Shown: positions 55,685 to 64,000 of the stretch, in pieces
How the letters are laid out: each line of letters begins with the position of its first letter
Position numbering within the stretch: position 1 is the stretch's first letter
NCBI GenBank assembly: GCA_950097015.1
Contig: CATNEN010000029.1
Location: 4,111,501 to 4,175,500, forward strand
Length of the DNA: 64,000 bases
From: Macrostomum hystrix
Lineage: Eukaryota; Platyhelminthes; Macrostomidae
Direction: 5' to 3'
Notes under the pieces: model-generated
Told to the model about the DNA's origin: nothing
What the model saw: only the letters and a program-made list of their open reading frames with translations
The model's database searches: none
Program-made: the position numbers and the translations under genes

Positions 55685-56470
55685 TGGGGGGGCGGACGCA
55701 CCTTTAGTGGGGAGGCGGACACGCCTCCTTTGGTGGTGGGCGGATACACCTGCTTTGGTGGGGGCGGACACGCCTCCTTTGGTGGTGGCGGACACATATC
55801 CTTTGGTGGGGGGCGGACACGCCTCCTTTGGTGGTGGCGGACACATATCCTTTGGTGGGGGGGGGCGGACACATCTCCTTTGGTGGGGGGCGGACACGCC
55901 TCCTTTGGTGGTGGGGGGCGGACACGCCTCCTTTGGTGGTGGCGGACACATATCCTTTGGTGGTGGCGGACACATATCCTTTGGTGGGGGGCGGACACGC
56001 CTCCTTTGGTGGTGGCGGACACATCCTTTGGTGGGGGGGGGCGGACACATCTCCTTTGGTGGGGGGCGGACACGCCTCCTTTGGTGGTGGCGGACACATA
56101 TCCTTTGGTGGGGGGGCGGACACATCTCCTTTGGTGGGGGGTGGACACGCCTCCTTTGGTGGTGGGGGGCGGACACGCCTCCTTTGGTGGTGGCGGACAC
56201 ATATCCTTTGGTGGTGGGGGGCGGACACGCCTCCTTTGGTGGTGGCGGACACATATCCTTTGGTGGGGGGGGCGGACACGCCTCCTTTGGTGGGGGCGGA
56301 CACATCTCCTTTGGTGGGGGGCGGACACGCCTCCTTTGGTGGTGGGGGGCGGACACGCCTCCTTTGGTGGTGGCGGACACATATCCTTTGGTGGGGGGGC
56401 GGACACGCCTCCTTTGGTGGGGGCGGACACGCCTCCTTTGGTGGGGGCGGACACATCCCCTTTGATGGAA
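55685..56470. repeat. G-rich minisatellite GCGGACACGCCTCCTTTGGTGG
   Basis: Units of 24-28 bp alternate between GGACACGCCTCCTTTGGTGG and GGACACATATCCTTTGGTGG, with variable G-run length. Frames shift between copies because of the G runs, so the ORFs on both strands are artefacts. The G-rich strand could form quadruplexes. Confidence 0.92.
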
Positions 56471-56474
56471 GCGG

Positions 56475-57088
56475 ACAACACACTTTTAGGGGCGGACACA
56501 GAAGTCATGGGTGACTTGGGTGAGTGAATGGGTGACGAAATCATGATGATAAAAATTTTATTTGAATATTTGAAAGAGAGGGAGAGATAAAGAGATTGAG
56601 AGATAGAGAGAAAGAGAAGCAGATGCAGGTTTCGCACAGGCAGATATAACATATATTTATGTAATTGTATATATATATCATATTTATAGTTCATGCATGT
56701 TTAACACACATAAATTTAGTGAGTTATAAAAGTTAAGACAGACTCACAAATACACGCACACATTGAGAGGAGAGAATAAACAATATTCAAATTTATTAGG
56801 GTAGCCGAGAGCTTGATGAAATTGAAAAAAAAGAACAAAAAAACTAGGGGAGTATTAAAAAAACACTGGCGAGGCGGCAAAGCAGTAGGAACAGATTTCA
56901 AAGGAGATTATCAGGGGACAGATTAGACACTCGCACACACACATTCATACCTGTGCAGGTAAACAGGATTTTAACAACGATGCACGCGGAGCTAGTGATG
57001 AAGCGTCAGGATGGTGAGATGACTGGGAGGCCGGAGGGGGAGGGGTTGCCTGGCAGTGCCGCTGCTGTTGCAGTTCCTCTCTGTCAGT
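56475..57088. other. GNB1 3' flank
   Basis: GA-rich and (AT)n simple sequence, no gene. Contains the likely 3' UTR of GNB1 if the signal abutting the stop codon is not used. Confidence 0.4.
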
Positions 57089-57089
57089 T

Positions 57090-57095
57090 TTTATT
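57090..57095 (-). terminator. GNB1: AATAAA directly adjoining the GNB1 stop codon
   Basis: On the minus strand the TAA stop (57098-57096) is followed immediately by AATAAA. Use of this signal would leave a 3' UTR of only some 15-30 nt. Confidence 0.3.
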
Positions 57096-62558
<5,463 letters not shown>

Positions 62559-62724
62559 CTGTTTAAATTACGGCATCAATAAATGACAATTTTGTTAAAT
62601 GCTGGAAACCTTAAGTTTAAATCCATTATCCACAAACTGTATTGTAAGATTGCATTTTTGTGACTTTTTTCGATCATATCCCATTCCAACCATCCATCCT
62701 TTTCTCTTCATCTTCTTCCATTCT

Positions 62725-63305
62725 AACTCCCTCTTCTCGCCATCTGTCTCTCTCCCTCTTCTCGCAATCTGTCTCCCTCTTCTCGCCATCTGTCTCCCTC
62801 TTCTCGCCACCTGTCTCTCTCCCTCTTCTCGCCATCTGTCTCCCTCTTCTCGCCATCTGTCTCTCTCCCTCTTCTCGCCATCTGTCTCCCTCTTCTCGCC
62901 ATCTGTCTCCCTCTTCTCGCCACCTGTCTCTCTCCCTCTTCTCGCCATCTGTCTCCCTCTTCTCGCCATCTGTCTCCCTCTTCTCGCCATCTGTCTCTCT
63001 CCCTCTTCTCGCCATCTGTCTCCCTCTTCTCGCCATCTGTCTCTCTCCCTCTTCTTGCCATCTGTCTCTCTCCCTCTTCTTGCCATCTGTCTCTCTCCCT
63101 CTTCTCGCCATCTGTCTCTCTCCCTCTTCTTGCCATCTGTCTCTCTCCCTCTTCTCGCCGTCTGTCTCCCTCTTCTCGCCATCTGTCTCCCTCTTCTCGC
63201 CATCTGTCTCCCTCTTCTCGCCATCTGTCTCCCTCTTCTCGCCGTCTCTCTCCCTCTTCTCGCCGTCTGTCTCCCTCTTCTCGCCGTCTGTCTCCCTCTT
63301 CTTGT
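62725..63305. repeat. Pyrimidine-rich CTCTTCTCGCCATCTGTCTC minisatellite
   Basis: Alternating 21-bp and 25-bp units (CCCTCTTCTCGCCATCTGTC, with or without an extra TCTC). Upstream of the first GNB1 exon seen, so in its first intron. Confidence 0.93.
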
Positions 63306-63309
63306 CATG

Positions 63310-64000
63310 TAACCTCAATTGCAAGGAGCGCCATTTCTCTCAGCCTTACAATCTATTTAACAGAATATCCTAGCTGATAGACCAACAATAGAAGCTTACA
63401 TAACAATTAAAATATTTCTAAGCGCGTAAATCACTTCCGCAGAGAAGAAATATGATCACCGAAATAGCACTAATTAGCTTATAGCATAAAGTGCTATAAG
63501 CTATCAGCTTGAATATGGTATACTATTATTGATTTGATATTTAATGTGGCCTATTTTGTGTTTTCGAAGTCGATGCGCAATTCTTCTCAGAACTCAGAAG
63601 GCGTGGCACAAAACCACAAATTAGGTTCTTTTTTTAACAAAAAAACTTTCGTTTAGCCTAATAATTAAGCTGACAATGTCTGGACAATTAATTTTATTTT
63701 TGCATTTCTAAACTGTTTCTTAGCGACCGTTGGAAATAAAACTAAACTTTGATTGGACAAGTGAGATTAGGACAGCCCAAGTAAGGGAAGGAAGGTGGAT
63801 ATTTAAAAAGAAAGACAAGTCAAGTCAAGAGATTAGTCCCAATTAACGTTTAAACGTTGGCGGCAAAACCACTTAGAAGTGTATAGGGAGAAAGGTTAGG
63901 CGGGGAAATTTCAAATTAACTAGTGCGTCAATCCCTCTCCTCATTAGGTCCGGGTTGTATGCTAGGGAGGGGTGGGGGTGGGCTAAATAGACAGTCCAGG
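63310..64000. other. Right-end sequence, no gene recognised
   Basis: AT-rich. I searched the minus strand for the G beta N-terminus (SELEQLRQE-like) and found none, so the start exon lies further right. Confidence 0.5.

Noticed and set aside
55636-56694. Long Pro/Arg- or Gly-rich ORFs on both strands
   Set aside because: G-run minisatellite with frame slippage between copies.
62595-63373. Long ORFs (ARRGRQM or LLAICLP repeats)
   Set aside because: Pyrimidine-rich minisatellite in the first GNB1 intron.

Overview
This window is nuclear DNA from an invertebrate animal. It has spliced genes with GT..AG introns, animal-specific gene families (G-protein beta subunit, Notchless, JIP and APPL scaffolds, UBE2O, a neuropeptide prohormone), tRNA-derived SINEs and a LINE remnant. 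Coding exons are GC-rich and introns AT-rich. Splice-acceptor-like AGs lie only 30-60 nt upstream of two start codons, which would fit spliced-leader trans-splicing. Together this suggests a lophotrochozoan, perhaps a free-living flatworm of the Macrostomum type; the species assignment is inference.

Layout. (1) 1-21758, minus strand: most of UBE2O, the giant E2/E3 hybrid ubiquitin ligase, in nine exons whose phases all agree; the UBC domain is cut by the left edge. (2) 2936-3763, plus strand: a single-exon neuropeptide precursor nested antisense in the largest UBE2O intron. It encodes 19 amidation-ready xxxLRG-K(K/R) units, mostly FSPLRamide. (3) 25403-26549, minus: a gene resembling the uncharacterised SAMD3-like family, with a likely 1-base frameshift near its end. 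(4) About 26.6-33.9 kb: an intergenic stretch with a hAT-like MITE, a possible LTR remnant, a SINE fragment, a foldback element and a broken LINE reverse transcriptase. (5) 33907-52217, plus: three genes head to tail, NLE1 (Notchless, one 1-base frameshift), a JIP1/2-type JNK scaffold (SH3 plus PID) and APPL (BAR-PH-PTB). (6) 57096-62558, minus: the G-protein beta subunit GNB1, six exons; the exon with the start codon lies beyond the right edge.

The most striking genome-scale property is minisatellite load. About 27 distinct tandem arrays (units 4 to 51 bp, up to 3 kb long) cover roughly 19-20 kb, about 30% of the window. Almost every intron over 250 bp in these genes holds its own array, often beginning within tens of bases of a splice site. 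One 16-bp family recurs in introns of three genes, and one array in APPL is an open reading frame continuous with the PTB exon. Because many unit lengths are multiples of three, these arrays give long spurious ORFs on both strands.

The genes are not an operon of related functions, although NLE1, JIP and APPL share orientation with 1-1.6 kb gaps. Several observations (two single-base frameshifts in conserved exons, two indel-rich blocks inside otherwise clean arrays) suggest residual long-read assembly error.
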